NCBI GenBank assembly: GCA_034008185.1
Contig: CM067084.1
Location: 19,930,885 to 19,994,884 of the forward strand
Direction: 5' to 3'
Source of the DNA: Gorsachius magnificus
Lineage: Eukaryota > Chordata > Aves > Pelecaniformes > Ardeidae
DNA length: 64,000 bases
Shown here: positions 1 through 13,503 of the stretch, in pieces
Layout of the letters: each line of letters opens with the position of its first letter
Numbering within the stretch: position 1 is the stretch's first letter
Notes under the pieces: generated by a model
Seen by the model: only the letters and a program-made list of their open reading frames with translations
Told to the model about the DNA's origin: nothing
Database searches by the model: none
Made by a program: the position numbers and the translations under genes

Positions 1-3000
1 TAACTCTATCCCAGCCGAAACCAGGACAGTAATCCACAGCTTCGTCGGACTAAATTTGATTGCTAACGTCTGGAAAGACTAAATGGCTTAAAACCAGCTG
101 TTGTTAAAGCTATCTAACAATCTTCTTTTTTTTGTAGCTACAGCTACTTACAAGTCTTCCTCCCATTGTCTCCCACCGGTTTCTAGTGAATCTCAACAAC
201 TGCAGAAGCTTTAGCTGCCCCTTTTTTCCCAGCCTTGGACTTCCCTGGTTTGTTCCAGTGTCAGTGTTCTAGGTGCTCAGTCAGTGGAGATCAGGTTTCT
301 CTGGTGATGTTAGGGAAACAATATTTCCGTGTAGATGAGGGAGCTATTGGAAATAGAAAGAAAAAGTTATACGATTATATGAAAATATGAAATTAATTAG
401 CAGATATCTGAAATAATTAACTTGAATGCAGCATTATCAGCACAGAAAATAGTTCATATTACCTAAGCTAAACATTTAACTTTGCTCATCTAAAGTCTAT
501 CTGTAGTCAAGAGAGAAGGTCCTTCCTTGTGCAATTCAGAGCATTTAGGTGAGATGCTACAAATCACCCAGTTTAGCTGTTTTCTAGACAGTGAAGGCAG
601 AGAGAACAGTGTTACTGGCTGGTTAATATAGCAGCCAGCAGCTGGTAGCGGTAAGATCCTACACTTCAGCTGTAAGGATACGTACAGAAGAGGAGGTGGA
701 TTATGGAACTTAATGGTGGAACAGGATTCACAGATTGAAGGTGCTTGAGGTGATGCTAGTACTTAAAAGAAGTCCTCATGGACATGTCTGTAAAGTGTCA
801 ACTGCTCTACACCACTAACCTCATCAGTGGCACATACAGGGAACGGTCCCTACCATTACTGTATTTTCATATTATAGGGGAGAACCCAAATGCATATGGC
901 TGGTCTCTACTGGTTTTGCAAGCATTGAAAGGTTGAGAATGACTCGGGGTGTATTCCAAGTAGGTCCAGGGACGACAGAATAGCAGCAGCATTTAGGTAA
1001 AGTGAATAATTGTTGACTTGCCTACCCACATACCAACAGAGTACTGCTGCTCCTTGTCATCTCCTTAAGGTCCGAGAGGTAGATTTCACCGCAAATACAG
1101 ATGTTGAACATTGTTCTCATTGTCACTGTTACAGCAGAATTTGACAGCAGCAACTCTTGTAAGCTTTCATTCTTATTTTTCTAGAATTGCAGCATGTCGG
1201 TCCTTCATTTTAGGCATCTGTAGAAATACTTATTATACACTATACTGAAACACTGTAGAGAACTTTACCATACTGTGGATGCAGATGCAAGTGTCCTCAA
1301 CATTGCTATTTTATGTCATTGGCGACTATTACCAAGAAGAAATAAAAAAGAGTAGCCATCTTCCTTTTACTAATTGTCTTGTGAGCAGAAAATTTACACT
1401 TCAAGCCCAGGAAGCCTCCTGTAATACAACTGTTACTTTTGATACAAGATTAAACTTTAATGAAAACATAACACATCTCTCGGATATTCATTTTTCATAT
1501 GATAATTAAACCCATAGTAGATGTATGCCTTCAGTCATAACTGCAATTTCCTATTACACTAATGACATTCTTGATAGTAGTACAGAAGAAAATTAAAAAT
1601 TTGCTTGAATCTAGTAAAAATTTAGGGTAGGAACATACTAATTTAATGTTGAATGATCTTTAAAATTTTTGGAAAGAGCAGGCTATTAATACAGACACTT
1701 GTTTCCGAAAATATATTGTCTAGTTCAGGAGGAAGAGTCCTTTTTTCCTTGTAGGCACTATTTCAAGTTACTTATCAACTTCTTTCAGCTGACAGGAGCT
1801 CCTGAGGGAAAGGTTCTGTCCAGCTTGTATACACTACTTTGAACCCACAACACTGCTTTCATTTGGGACAAGGAGGCACTGCTGAATTAGAAAAGAGTAT
1901 TTGAAAAAGGTCCCCTCTCCCACTCACTGTACCTCCCCTGCCTTCCACTCCAACTTCAAGCTTCAGGCTACTTACCCAAAACTAGTTTCAGGTGAGCTCA
2001 CATCTTACCAAGCATTGCAGTAATTCTCTATCATCAGCTGTGACAATGTTTGGTGGAGTCGCACCCTACCAACAGAGCATGACAGCATGTGGCAGCCTCA
2101 TGTTGCAGACTACCAGGAGGCACTGTGGAAAAATAGGAGCAGATTTATAATGGAAACTACTCGGTCCTGAGGACCTGACATCCACACCAGACATGGTTAG
2201 GGTTTGTCTGTTTATTCACTTTGGACTAGCTCTTGTCGTCTTTTCCCCCGTGAACAGAACACCCATCTGTGGGTGCACATTAAGGCGGCTCCTGGAGCAT
2301 TGCTGCCAGGGTTTCATCCAGAAGGAATCCAGTTCACCAAAACTTTGAGGCTACTCCTGGAGGCAAACCAAAGTACAGCAGGTGGGGACAGTCAGCAGAT
2401 TGACTTAAAAAGCGCATTGGGATAGGCACTAACACAGTAACATCAGCTTAGCACTTGAACACTGAACTCCCCTCCTACTTCGATGCTTTTATGCTTCTAC
2501 ACACTAACTTTTGTTTAAATCCAGAACTTTAATATTGGATTCCCTTTTAGTCAAACATTGTCTTTTTATGTATATATTTTTATAACTATACAAGCTACAA
2601 AGGAGTCCATTCTGAATTGCATCTTTTGGGTGCTGCCACGCAATAAATATTAAATAATAAGCATTTGGCAGTTTCACGCTAGAGATCCTTTTTCAAAAGG
2701 GAAATCTAAGTTAAATCACTGCTAGTCAATGCTGATTCATGACAGCACAAGGATACATATGCCATTTTTCATTGTAAATACATTTTCCAATGGAATGTTA
2801 TGCTTGTGTAACTCAGGAAAATATATCCCCTATATTAATAGCCTGCATATGCAGTCAGCTCCATCTCTGTCTACAGAAACACTAGATCCCTGCAGTCAAT
2901 CATTTCTTCCAACACAGCAAGGCCTGAACTGTTCAGATCAGTTAGTTGGCTCGGTTATCAGAGGTTTCAAGGTCACCTTGGACACATTTAAGCAGTAAAG

Positions 3001-5855
3001 CCTGGGGAAACAATGGAACCTGTAGTGTTATAATAGCATAACAACGAAGTTCAGCTAATGTAGCATTCAGTATTCTAAAATCAAAACTTGATTTAGAATA
3101 TCAGAACAGACATAACAAAAAAATCAGTCAGGGAAGATGTCTTGACTGGTAGGAAGAATTTCAGGAAAGACTAGGAAAAGAAAGAAAGAGGTTCATGTCA
3201 CCAACCAGCTGGTATTTGAGGTAGGTTTTTTGGGTGGAAAAAAATTTAGAACTCAGTTTAGTTGCCCGTACCTTGTGTCCAAGGATAGTCTACACATGCT
3301 CACTGCTGTGCCAGACACCTATCATAGATCCATGTCCTTTTGGAGACCAGATGGGATGCCCTATGGCACCTCCAATAAATACTGATGTGTGCACAACTGA
3401 ACTGAGCTCCAAGAGCGAGAGCTCTTCCAGACACAGATCCTGAATGTAGGTACCTAAAAGTTAGTCGTCTAAGCTTACATCATAGAAAACTGGGGTTTGA
3501 ATCAGCTGTCTGAACGGAGAGCAGACCCAGGCAATTACTCAGTAAACAAGAACATTAATATTGAATAATCTAATCTCTCTGGCTAACTATTCAGAGTTTG
3601 GTTATGTCATTATTTTTTCAGTAAAACTGCATAATACATAGAAACAAGCGTGTACGATGTGAGCCTATGATATTATCACCCTATTAGATAATCTAGATCA
3701 CAAAGAAACCAAAACTACAAGAGATTAGTTTTTAACTAAATGCAAAAGGAGCTAGAGATGGTACTTGCCCTGTACCACATGCTCCACATTACCTGCAGCA
3801 GTTTACAGGTGGAAGCTTTTTAACGTGTGACTTACCTATATTAACTAACTGTGCGTGTGAAGAAAGAGGTGAAGTGTAGATTGCATAAGTAGTAATCTGT
3901 AAAATAGTGCACTCCCTGAACACGCACCCTTAACCTGTACTTGGATGGCAGCCGCCTCCGATTCCCCATGTACACAGCTCGCCTGCAGTTGCTGCAAGCC
4001 ACCGCTCCGGGGAGACTGTTAGCCACCAGCAGGCTCCAGCCGAAGCAGCTGGTTAACAGTAAGAGCAGCTAGAGAAAAGAAAATTATTAAAGCCTTAGAG
4101 AAACTGAAACAAAAATAAACCAGCTTTCTAAATCATCACCACATTCATATAACATGTTATTATTATGCTTCAAATTCTGAAAGGAAAAAGCCCCCACCCC
4201 GTCCCTTGGGATAGTCAAAACAATAGAAAAAAAGGGGCCAGAACTGTTTCCAAATAAAATTATTTTCAGGCTTGAATTCTAGCTCTATGTTTATACTACT
4301 AAGCTTCATATTCCAAGAAGAATTGTTAACACTATATTAACTGGTCTTAAGAGTGAGCTGGTGTGTTACGGTTCATTTGTGCCGCAGTAAAACAAAGCCT
4401 CATTTCACCTAAAAGTATATATATTTATAGAGAGATTAAAAAGCCAAGCATCTTAGGGCTGAATGGAATTACCTGTAGCATTAGAGGAGAGGCGTGACTT
4501 AAGATCAAACTTGGAACTCATGCATGCATGCGGGTGTACATACATATGTGTGTACACACACAGAGACACAAAAAAGCAATTGCTACTTCACCATTTGAAA
4601 ACTCAAAGGCTCTAGTGAAGGTGAATGAATTTCAGCTGTACACAACCTTAGCTCAGAAGTGTTAAATTCTTCTTCACCTTTCCTAGTTCAGGCAACCACT
4701 GTGTTATGTGTTAGAAAAGTAGCCTATTCTCACCATAGCACTTCTGTAAAATACTAAATCTAGTCATCACCTGCCTCTCTAACATAACCGCACCAACACC
4801 TTCCAGCTGAATGTCCTTGGGTCCAACAAAGGGAAGCACAGATCTTCCACCTTGGACTTGAAGGCACATAGGTGGCGGCTGCTGCTGCACAGCATTAGAT
4901 GGGCACCGAAAACTATCGCATTTGTATTCAATCTGCTTGCAGAGGTGCCTTTAATACCTTCCGTAACACACACGCACACAAAACCTGCCATGCTCTCAGG
5001 AAGTATGAACTTGCCTTTGCAATTATCCCCCAAAAAATCCTCGCTTTCAGACCCCATCGACTCCATTGCCAGGTACCTACAGGACACGACCTGCTAACTC
5101 TGTCCAGACGCAGCTCTTCTAAGTTAGGGGCAAAAGGCAAATGGCACGGCTGTTGTACAGCACCGAGCATTGCAGACCCTAGGTGGAACCTCTCTATAAA
5201 CTATTCCGTAAAGCTAAATAGTACTGATATATTAGGTTAATATGCCCAGTTTGGCAATAAATGTAGTTTCACCTGACCTCTTGCAATATCAAGAAGTTTA
5301 GAAAGTCCGATACAGAGCAATGATAGAGTTTGAATGCCAATGTCCTCTTTCACATTTGATGGTTTTCACTAAAGATAGCCTGCACGTTCTTCACAGAACC
5401 CCCTTTCCTTAGACTACATTTTATTTCCTTGCATTTCCTCGTAACACACTGACAAAAACTTGGGGTTTTGACATGATACAAAATGTTATGATTGACTGCA
5501 TTCTTCCACCTCCTTGGAAACCAGGGGTTATCTCTTAACTTCTGAGAGACTACGGTGAAGTTGACCATTATGAAACCAACTACCTGAACCTGAGAACTGA
5601 ATTATGCTGTAAATGGTTCAAACAAATCTTTAAACCCTCCAATCAGCACACTTTGGTATCTCTAAATCGAGGGGGAAAATAGGGGTATTTTACAAAGTAT
5701 TTTCACTGTTAAATATTAACCTGATCATTTTAATACACAGATCACAAACTTATTCAGAAACTTATTTAAACAAAGATTGGTTTGGGTTTTTTTGCTAGAC
5801 CAGGGAATCACTGGCGTTTAAGGTTGTTGGGTTTTGGTGGTTGTTTTGGTTTCTC

Positions 5856-5898
5856 GGGGGGTTTTTTTTTGGGGGGGGTGGGGGTGGGGGGGTGGTGG
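5856..5898 (+). other. G-rich tract with strong G-quadruplex potential
   Basis: Four long G-runs on the plus strand (5,856-5,861; 5,871-5,878; 5,880-5,884; 5,886-5,892) separated by loops of 9, 1 and 1 nt, followed by GGTGGTGG. It is preceded by a G/T-rich stretch from about 5,820. This satisfies the usual four-run G-quadruplex pattern. No gene is seen nearby. Confidence 0.8.
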
Positions 5899-7843
5899 TG
5901 TAATTAAATTTAACGTTATTTTCATCACACCAGCTGTGTTGGGATTGTATATTATTTTAATGAGTTGAGAGTCACTTTTTTGAGCCATTTGCTCATGCCG
6001 TTCAGATTCTTATGTAAGTGGTAGCAGGAATTCCTCTCTGCTGCAAGGAAGCTGAGCCTCTTGCCTTTGTATCAACAACATAACTTGAGTTTATGCCTAG
6101 AAGAAAGACCATAGAAGGAATCACAGACTCTCTCAGGCTTTCTTGCTAAATACACACACAGAGTACAAATACGCTGTCATATGCACATGCAGACAGCTTA
6201 AGTGCAATACAAAGAAAGTGCACAGCTAAAATATAAGGAAAGTAGCTAAGACTAATGTTAGCATACGTCACCTGAGTTTGCATTTAATGTCTAAAGGGAG
6301 AAAGTAAACATCATGTTTAATCTTCTGAAGCCTCCAGCACCAAATTATCCTCTCCCTCTGTCACTCTTCTTTGAAGACCCACTTGCAGTGTCAACATCAT
6401 CTATAGAAAAAGCTATTGTAACTAACGGCTTAGCTGCAGCGCGAGCATGGCATCATCTAAAGCAGCACTGTACAAGACCTGGAAGCAAGCAGACAGACAG
6501 AAATACAGGCAGAAGCCCTACATTCGCCTGCAGACATGGCTGCACTGACTGCCTGGGCCTGGGGGACAGGGCAGAAAACTGCACAAGGCGGCAGGACCAG
6601 TGAAGTGCTGCACATTTCTGTACACCAAGGAATCAGCCAGCACCATACAAAGGCAACAGAAGCTGGGATGCTAAAGAATTACAGGATGAGTGAAGGCTGG
6701 GGTTGCCAAAATGGGATCATCCTACTCTGTGCCGCTCCCCTTCCTGGCCACTTGTTGCTTTTGCTTCTTCTGTGTCACTGCTTGCTATGGGAAACAGATC
6801 CAGCTACATTTTTTTTTTCCCCTGGAGTTGTTTCCAGCCATATCAGTTTCTGTATCTGGCGTATCAAACATCTGCGCTAACACAAAGTGGGAGCAGCTCG
6901 CCAAAGATGGGACTGCCTCTTTCAAAGGCAGCTGATGCTTGGGTTGGCTTAAGTAGCACTGTGGAGCTGCACGTTGGGTGGTAGGAAGGTGCATGAAGAG
7001 AGAAACAAGCAGAGAAAGATCATTTTGCTAATGAAAAAGAAACTCAAACTCAAGTGTTTTCCATTTAAAATGTCTAATAACTCCGTAGAAAGGGCGCACT
7101 GCTTTAAGCCCTATTTTGGATGTGCGAAACTTGTCATCTGGGAAGTCCTTTCTTCTTAAAATAGAACAATTTCTCATCAATTGTCTAATACCCCCATATT
7201 TGAGGGTTGAAAATGTATCATTACACTATCCAACATGAAGATGATGACTACAGGAAGGATATTGCTTGAAGGCAGAAGCTTTCTCAGGCTTGTGACTGAA
7301 TCTGCTAATGCACACTACTTTGGAACAGAACTACTGCATTGTTTTTAAAGCTACATGTGACAGTTTCACAGCTTCACACATTCTCAGCTTCCATGTACAC
7401 ATCACAAGCTGTGCACACGGGGAGACATGCAACGTGCACTGAAGACACTCGAAATTTGGCTGATGTTATTCCACAAATCTATTCCTTGGATATATGTCTG
7501 AACAATTATCAGTTCACAACTCAAAGAAAATGTGTGAGAATAAAATTGCTGAATAAATCCTAGGAATACCAATGAGGAGAAAACCCCAGATTAAAACAAA
7601 ACAAAACCCTCAAAACCCTCTACTCATTTTCTCAGAACATTTTTTATTCTTTTATTTTAGTGGATAGTTATCCCCCTAAAATAGCCCAGATTTTTCTATT
7701 CTTAAAGTAGGTTATAGTCAACTGATACAAGTACGTGAAGTTTCCTATTATACAACGAATCTATTGAGATAATAAGTACCAGCTGGATCTATCCCCAACA
7801 GCAATAACAGCATGTAGAACATGATTATAACGTAACAGATTGT

Positions 7844-7952
7844 GAAACAGAAGAGATGGTTTCACTTGTAATAAGGCCCTTATGTTAATACAGTAACAGA
7901 AGAGAGAGTTTTGCTTGTACACAATGCTTGTAGCAAGGCCCTTATGTTAATA
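7844..7952 (+). repeat. Imperfect direct repeat, two copies, next to the CR1 element
   Basis: Copy 1 (7,844-7,890) and copy 2 (7,893-7,952) both run from AACAGAAGAGA to AAGGCCCTTATGTTAATA; copy 2 carries about 13 extra bases in the middle. The pair ends about 50 bp before recognisable CR1 sequence. Confidence 0.75.
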
Positions 7953-8004
7953 GTAAATTATTTCCAAGGTAAATTCTCTGGAAATGTTGCCTATGAACAT
8001 TTTA

Positions 8005-9723
8005 GGAGCTTGATATGGGAAAATGTGGGCCCACTGCTGAATGAAGTGGGGACCCTACTGACATAGGACATGGAAAAGGCTGAGGTACCAAATGCCTTCT
8101 TCACTTCAGCCTTTTCGAGCGAGTCTGGCCTTCGGGAGCCTCAGGTCCCAGAGACCAAGGGGAAAATCTGGAGCAAGGAAGATGTACCCTTGGTAGACGA
8201 GGATCAGGTCAAGGAATACTTAGGCAAACAGGATTTACATAAGAGACCCGTAAGTCATTGCGAGGCCACTTTTGATAATCTTTGATTGATCATGGCAACA
8301 GGGAAAAGTGCCCAAAGACTGAAGGAAATCAAATGACCCTCCTGTCTCCAACAAGGAGGACCCAGGGAACCACAGACCGGTCAGCCTCACCTCAGTCCCT
8401 GGGAAGGTGACGGGGCAGCTAATCCTGGAAAGCATTTCCAGGTATATGGAAGACAAGAAAGTGAACAGGAATAGTCAGCACAGCTTCACCCAGGGGAAGT
8501 AATGCTTGACCAACTTGATAAACTTCTACAATGAAATGACTAGTCTGATAGATGAGGGGAGGGCGGTGGATATGGTTTACCTGGACTTCAGTGAGGCTTT
8601 TGACACTGTCTCACATAAGATCCTCACAGAGAAGCTGTGGAAGCATGGGCTGGACGAGCAGTGAGGAGGATTGAAAACTGGCTGAACATCCTGGCCCAGA
8701 GGGAGGAAATCTATGGAAGTCTAGTTGAAAAGCAGCAATTAGCAGTGTATCCCAGCGATCAACACTCGGTCCAGTCCTGTTCAACATCTTCATTAATGGT
8801 CTGGACAATGGGGCAGAGGGTACCCTCAGCAAGTTTGCTGATGACACAAAACTGGAAGGAGTGACAGATACACCAGCAGGTTGTGCTGCCATTTAGAGGG
8901 ACCTCGTCAGGCTGGAGAAATGGGCTGCCAGGAACCTCATGAAGTTCAATAAGGGTAAGTGCAAAGTCCTGCACCTGGGGAGGAACAACCCCATGCACCA
9001 ATATATGCTCGGGTCTGGCTACCCAGGTGAGAAGCAGCTTTGCAGAAAAAGACCTGGGGGTCCTGGTGGACCCTGAGTTAACCATGAGCTGGCAATGTGT
9101 ACTTGCAGTAAGGAAGGTTAACGGATTCCTGGGCTGCATTACAAGCAGTGTTGCCAGCATGTTGAGGGAGCTCATTCTTCCTCTCTGCCCAGCAATGGTG
9201 AGGCCACACCTGGAGTGCTGTGTCCAGTTCTGGGCTCCCCAGTACAAGAGAGACGTGGACATATTGAAAGTCCACTGAAGGGCCACCAAGGTGAATGGAG
9301 CATCTTTCCTATGAGGAAGGGCTGAGAGAGCTGTGGCTGTTTCTTCTATGACTGATTCTGTGTTCAGCCTGGAGAAGAGAAGGCTCGGGGTGGACCTTAT
9401 TCATGTGTACAAATACCTGGAGGAAGAGTGTAAATATGACAGAGCCAGGCTCTTCTCAGTGGTGCCCAGTGACAGCAACAGAGGCTTCTGAAACACAGGA
9501 GGCTCCATCTGAACACGAGGGAATGCTTTTTTACTGTAAGGGTGATTGAGCACTGGCATAGGTTGCCCAGAGAGGTGGTAGAGTCTCCCTCCTTGAAGAT
9601 ATTCAGAAGCCATCTGGACATGGTTTTGGGCAACTGGCTGTAGGTGGCCCTGCTTGAGCAGGCAGGTTTGACCAGGTGAACTCCAGAGGTCCCTTCTAAC
9701 CTCAGCCATTCTGTGATTCTGTG
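8005..9723 (+). mobile_element. CR1 LINE, 5'-truncated, plus orientation
   Basis: Non-LTR retrotransposon of the CR1 group, the commonest in birds. Seen: reverse-transcriptase remnants including YLDFSEAFDTVSH (from 8,578) and FADD (8,834-8,845, the catalytic-loop block, YADD or FADD in the family). They are followed by the typical 3' region (LEEECKYD-like, TRLFSVVPSDSN-like text in broken frames) and the end TTCTGTGATTCTGTGA at about 9,708-9,723. Frame breaks and stops show it is a dead copy. The 5' limit is approximate; sequence similar to CR1 starts near 8,005. It lies outside the gene, about 12.5 kb beyond the RAPGEF2 poly(A) site. Confidence 0.9.
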
Positions 9724-12700
9724 ACAACTCAGACAAGCTACGCCTTGCAAGTGCTACATACTTTTAGCAGGCAAGGACATGTACACAGGCAAAGCTAAAC
9801 ATCATGCATAAGGAGTTGGCAAGCAGAGCTGCAGAAACCATTCCAAATGTCAAGTAGCTTAGAGGCAGATCTATCTTCAGCAATGAGCGTAAATGCAAAC
9901 AGTTTAAATTATTTGACAAGGAAAGTTTTTGATTAAATCCCTCATGAACTGAACTTGTTTCCTTTCTTGGCTTTCCAAAAGCCTTTCTGCTGAGCAGCAT
10001 TTACACTTGATTTTGAGATCTTTAGAGCTATTCTAGTTTCTTGACAGATTTTGCAGATTTTTGTTTAGCCACAGCTGTTGCTACCTTCCAGAGCAAAGTT
10101 TTTTTGTCTTGCTGTTTGGCAACACTTAACAGGTCACTGTTCCGATGTGCCTCCCGCTACTGAAAAGTATTTGCAAATTAAGTTTTTTCTTCTGAAGGCA
10201 ATGACCGAGTAGTCAAGTGGAACACCAGCTTGAGAGCAAAACTAGTGGGAACATTGGCCTGTTTGCCAGATGTCTACATACCAGCCCTCATCCAAGATGG
10301 CCTGCTGACCGCCAAGAAACACTCAGCGACACACTTGTTGCTGACAGATCAAGTTGAAAACAGCCACCTGCTGTCAGCTTGCAAGATTTTGTTTTTCTAC
10401 ACAACGCTCACAGCATTTGGTGCATGTTTTTTCCAAAAAGCTCCAGTGCCCAGATTTTTGCTTCCCAGTTCTGATATTATAATAAAGCAGCTTGAAACAT
10501 GCTCCTTTGTAGCATGTTTTGCAGAAGGCAACCCTTCCCCCAAGCATTTAGTTATTACTAAAAAATCCATAAATTCTGATAACCCTAACAATGTGTTTAA
10601 GATACTACTCTACATTCCTGAATACCCAAAATTTTCTGTACTCTATTGTACTCACAGACAGCTCCCATCTTCTGAAATGTGACAACATCCTTGGGATGTG
10701 CAACTAGTGTTCTTCTGATGCATAGAAAACTGTAGGAGACAGGTCATTGGGCTTCAAGTGTCAGCAAATCCATGCAGGAAACAAGGATAAAAAAAAATCC
10801 CACTCTTCTTTCCAGTTGCTGTCCCATTTTTAGGTTGTACCTTTTGATACGGGTGCAGTAACAGCACCCAACATAGGTTCCTACCACGACCGAAAAATTC
10901 AAACTGCCCATGGCCTGCAGTTACACATCAATGAATTTATAACGGAAAGTCCATGTAACTGAAATAAGTTTGGAAAGACCAATATTCCATTCCAGAAGAG
11001 ACACCTCAGTTCTAGAGATTATTAGCTCGTGACTATATTTGCCTGTCATACAGGCACATTTTTGATGCCATAAGGTTTGGACACACACACGGGTTCCTGT
11101 AAACAGCTTCAAAGAGCAATTTCACTCGCTCACCTCAGGTCACAGGCTTCAACTTCAGAGTAACAATCTCCAAATATAAACAGGATACTCGTGCTCCCAG
11201 AACTCAGGCTTGAAAGCAGCCTACTCGAAATGGAATAACAAAGATGTTGCAGTTGGATTCTTTATTTATAACAGCTTGAGTAGGATTACACAGTTTACAG
11301 CATCACATTCTCAGCTCTTCCATTCTCCTTGGACATGTTAACCATTGCCAAGAACTCAGGGCTGGCTCGTGATCACTATACACTTCGAAAAAAAACACAA
11401 ACCAAAAAAAACCAAAAACCAACAAGAACAAAGAAAAAAAAAACACCACCAAAAAATCCCCTGTGATTCCAGCATCTCTGAAATTTACTCTGCAGTAAAT
11501 GGCGCCTCTTCAATATATGAGTGGTTACCATGTGTGGATAGCATACCAGTTCCTAAAATCCAGCTGCTCTTCTAGTCTTGTTCCTACCTCAGGAGGAGAT
11601 TCAATTTTCTTTACAAAACAATTACTTTAAAATGGAAGGATTTTGCAGCAACATCTTGGGGGTGGGGGGAGAAGTTAAGAAATCATCTCAGTATTCTTTA
11701 GGCAGAGACGTGCAACACTTTTGCAAAGCAGAAAAATCCAAGTCATCTTTCCAGGCATCCCCAGCAGCTCTGCAGTACCGGAGAGGCAGCACACGGGGTC
11801 TCTAGCACATGCAGAGACTCAGCCCTCAGCCCACCCTCAGGCGCAGTTCACTAAAAACAGCAGCTCATAGGTTACCTTTGAAATCTAGGACCATTCCCTG
11901 AAAACAGCTTGGCCCACATAAGCAAGGCACCAAGCCCTTAAGCTGCAAGTTTTTTTAGAAAGGAATGGAGAGTTGACATTTTTATCGTTATTATTACAAA
12001 ACCACAGGTGGGAAGTATTTGCTGCACGTCAGCCGCAGGCACGGGGGGACATCCTCAGGGCAGGCACGCTCTCGCCGCTCACAGCCCTTGAGCTGCCTTC
12101 CTCCTCATCCTGCCTTTCCCTTCCTTATTTCCACTCTGTACACAGCTATACCACCTATTTGTAATAAAAATAGTAGCCTGCTCCTCTTGGGAGCACGTCA
12201 GTATTCCGAATTTTAGGAAAAGAGCCTTGATTTCCCCACTCCTCTTTGGGACCTGTTCAAACACAATTTCTCTATGCTTTGTTATCCCAACCACATTTTT
12301 CTCCAGATGTTTTCTAGATGTCTCTAAAAGGTAGCATACATTTGCATACAGGTAGAAACCCGGTCATCTGTCTCCGTGTAGTTTAGTCAAAGGAGGCGAC
12401 AAATGTGCCAAATGCTGCACTTGCCTTGAGCCCTGTTTGCCCCAGCACTTTACTCACCTCATGGTTTATTACTTACTGCCTCTTAGATGCAAGGGAGACC
12501 TGAAAAGACCTCAAAGTAATGATCAGCTGGCAGAATCAGCCCATCAACTTAGAAACATAATTTATCTTTGCAAATACAGGTAATTTGATTTGAAAGCACA
12601 AAATTTCAGAATCGTTATCTTCAGGTATTAATTCCTATGGCATATATTAAACAGAAATTTTCTCATATTATTTTTTATACCTGGTTCTCTGAAGAGTATC

Positions 12701-13484
12701 TTGTTCTTTGTATTAGTTTGGATTACTTTATCAGTCATTTACGGCAAGAAATGAGGTCGGTAAACAAAAGAGATCTAATCTCATTTGATTGACATTTCTA
12801 AGATGAATGGCCAGTGAAAGAATTGCCGCCACTCTGCCTTGCAAAACTACGTGCATTCAAGATTTGTTGGTGTGTATTACCCATGCTCTGGATGCTTGTG
12901 GTTTGGCCAGAATGCGAGCATATCTAAAAGATTACTGAGAGAAGGTCAGATCAGTGTGATGTCCATTCTGTGGTTTGGACTAATTACCTTCCTTGTACAT
13001 TTTTCTCCTTAGAATGAAACGTGCCATTTTGTAAGTGAATGTTGGAAGCACTCAGGCCACTGTTTGCGACAGGCAAAAGGTGAAGATTGAAATAAGTATT
13101 ACTCATATTTGTTCACATTCTCCAGACCACTATAACAATAGCAGTCTTAGTCATTCCATCGCTATTTTTCGTCCTTAAGTATGGATGAAGAAAGAGGTCA
13201 ATAAATTTAACTGAACTCTCATCTTCAAAAAACCCAATTTATTGTAACAAGAATAAATGCTGTGTCATCAACATGCAATATTCTATTAAGTACATATTTT
13301 TAGCAGATTTGTGAAAGGTATTGATTGGGTACATCTGGCCAATTCCACGTTTCTAAAATCCCAGCATATTTCATTTACAAAATAATATTTCATGTGAAAG
13401 AAGGTGACCTTCACTGAGCAAGCAGTGTTTTTTAAACTATTTAAATGTGCATCTATAATTTAAGAAATCTGCAGAGAAATGGGC

Positions 13485-13503
13485 TTTTTTTTTTTTTTTT
13501 TTT
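13485..13503 (+). repeat. T homopolymer, 19 nt
   Basis: Uninterrupted T-run in intergenic DNA, followed at once by AACCTTGG. No retroposon body is recognisable beside it. Confidence 0.95.

Larger units (their letters stand above)
1..8004. other. Intergenic DNA beyond the 3' side of RAPGEF2; no gene recognised
   Basis: Only short frames (longest about 114 codons) in AT-rich sequence, none with a recognisable family or splice context. Holds the G-rich tract near 5,860, a small inverted repeat at 4,534-4,557 (GTGTACA ... TGTACAC) and an imperfect direct repeat at 7,844-7,952. Confidence 0.6.

Noticed and set aside
10230..10682. 150-codon plus-strand frame
   Set aside because: No family likeness or splice context; length compatible with chance.
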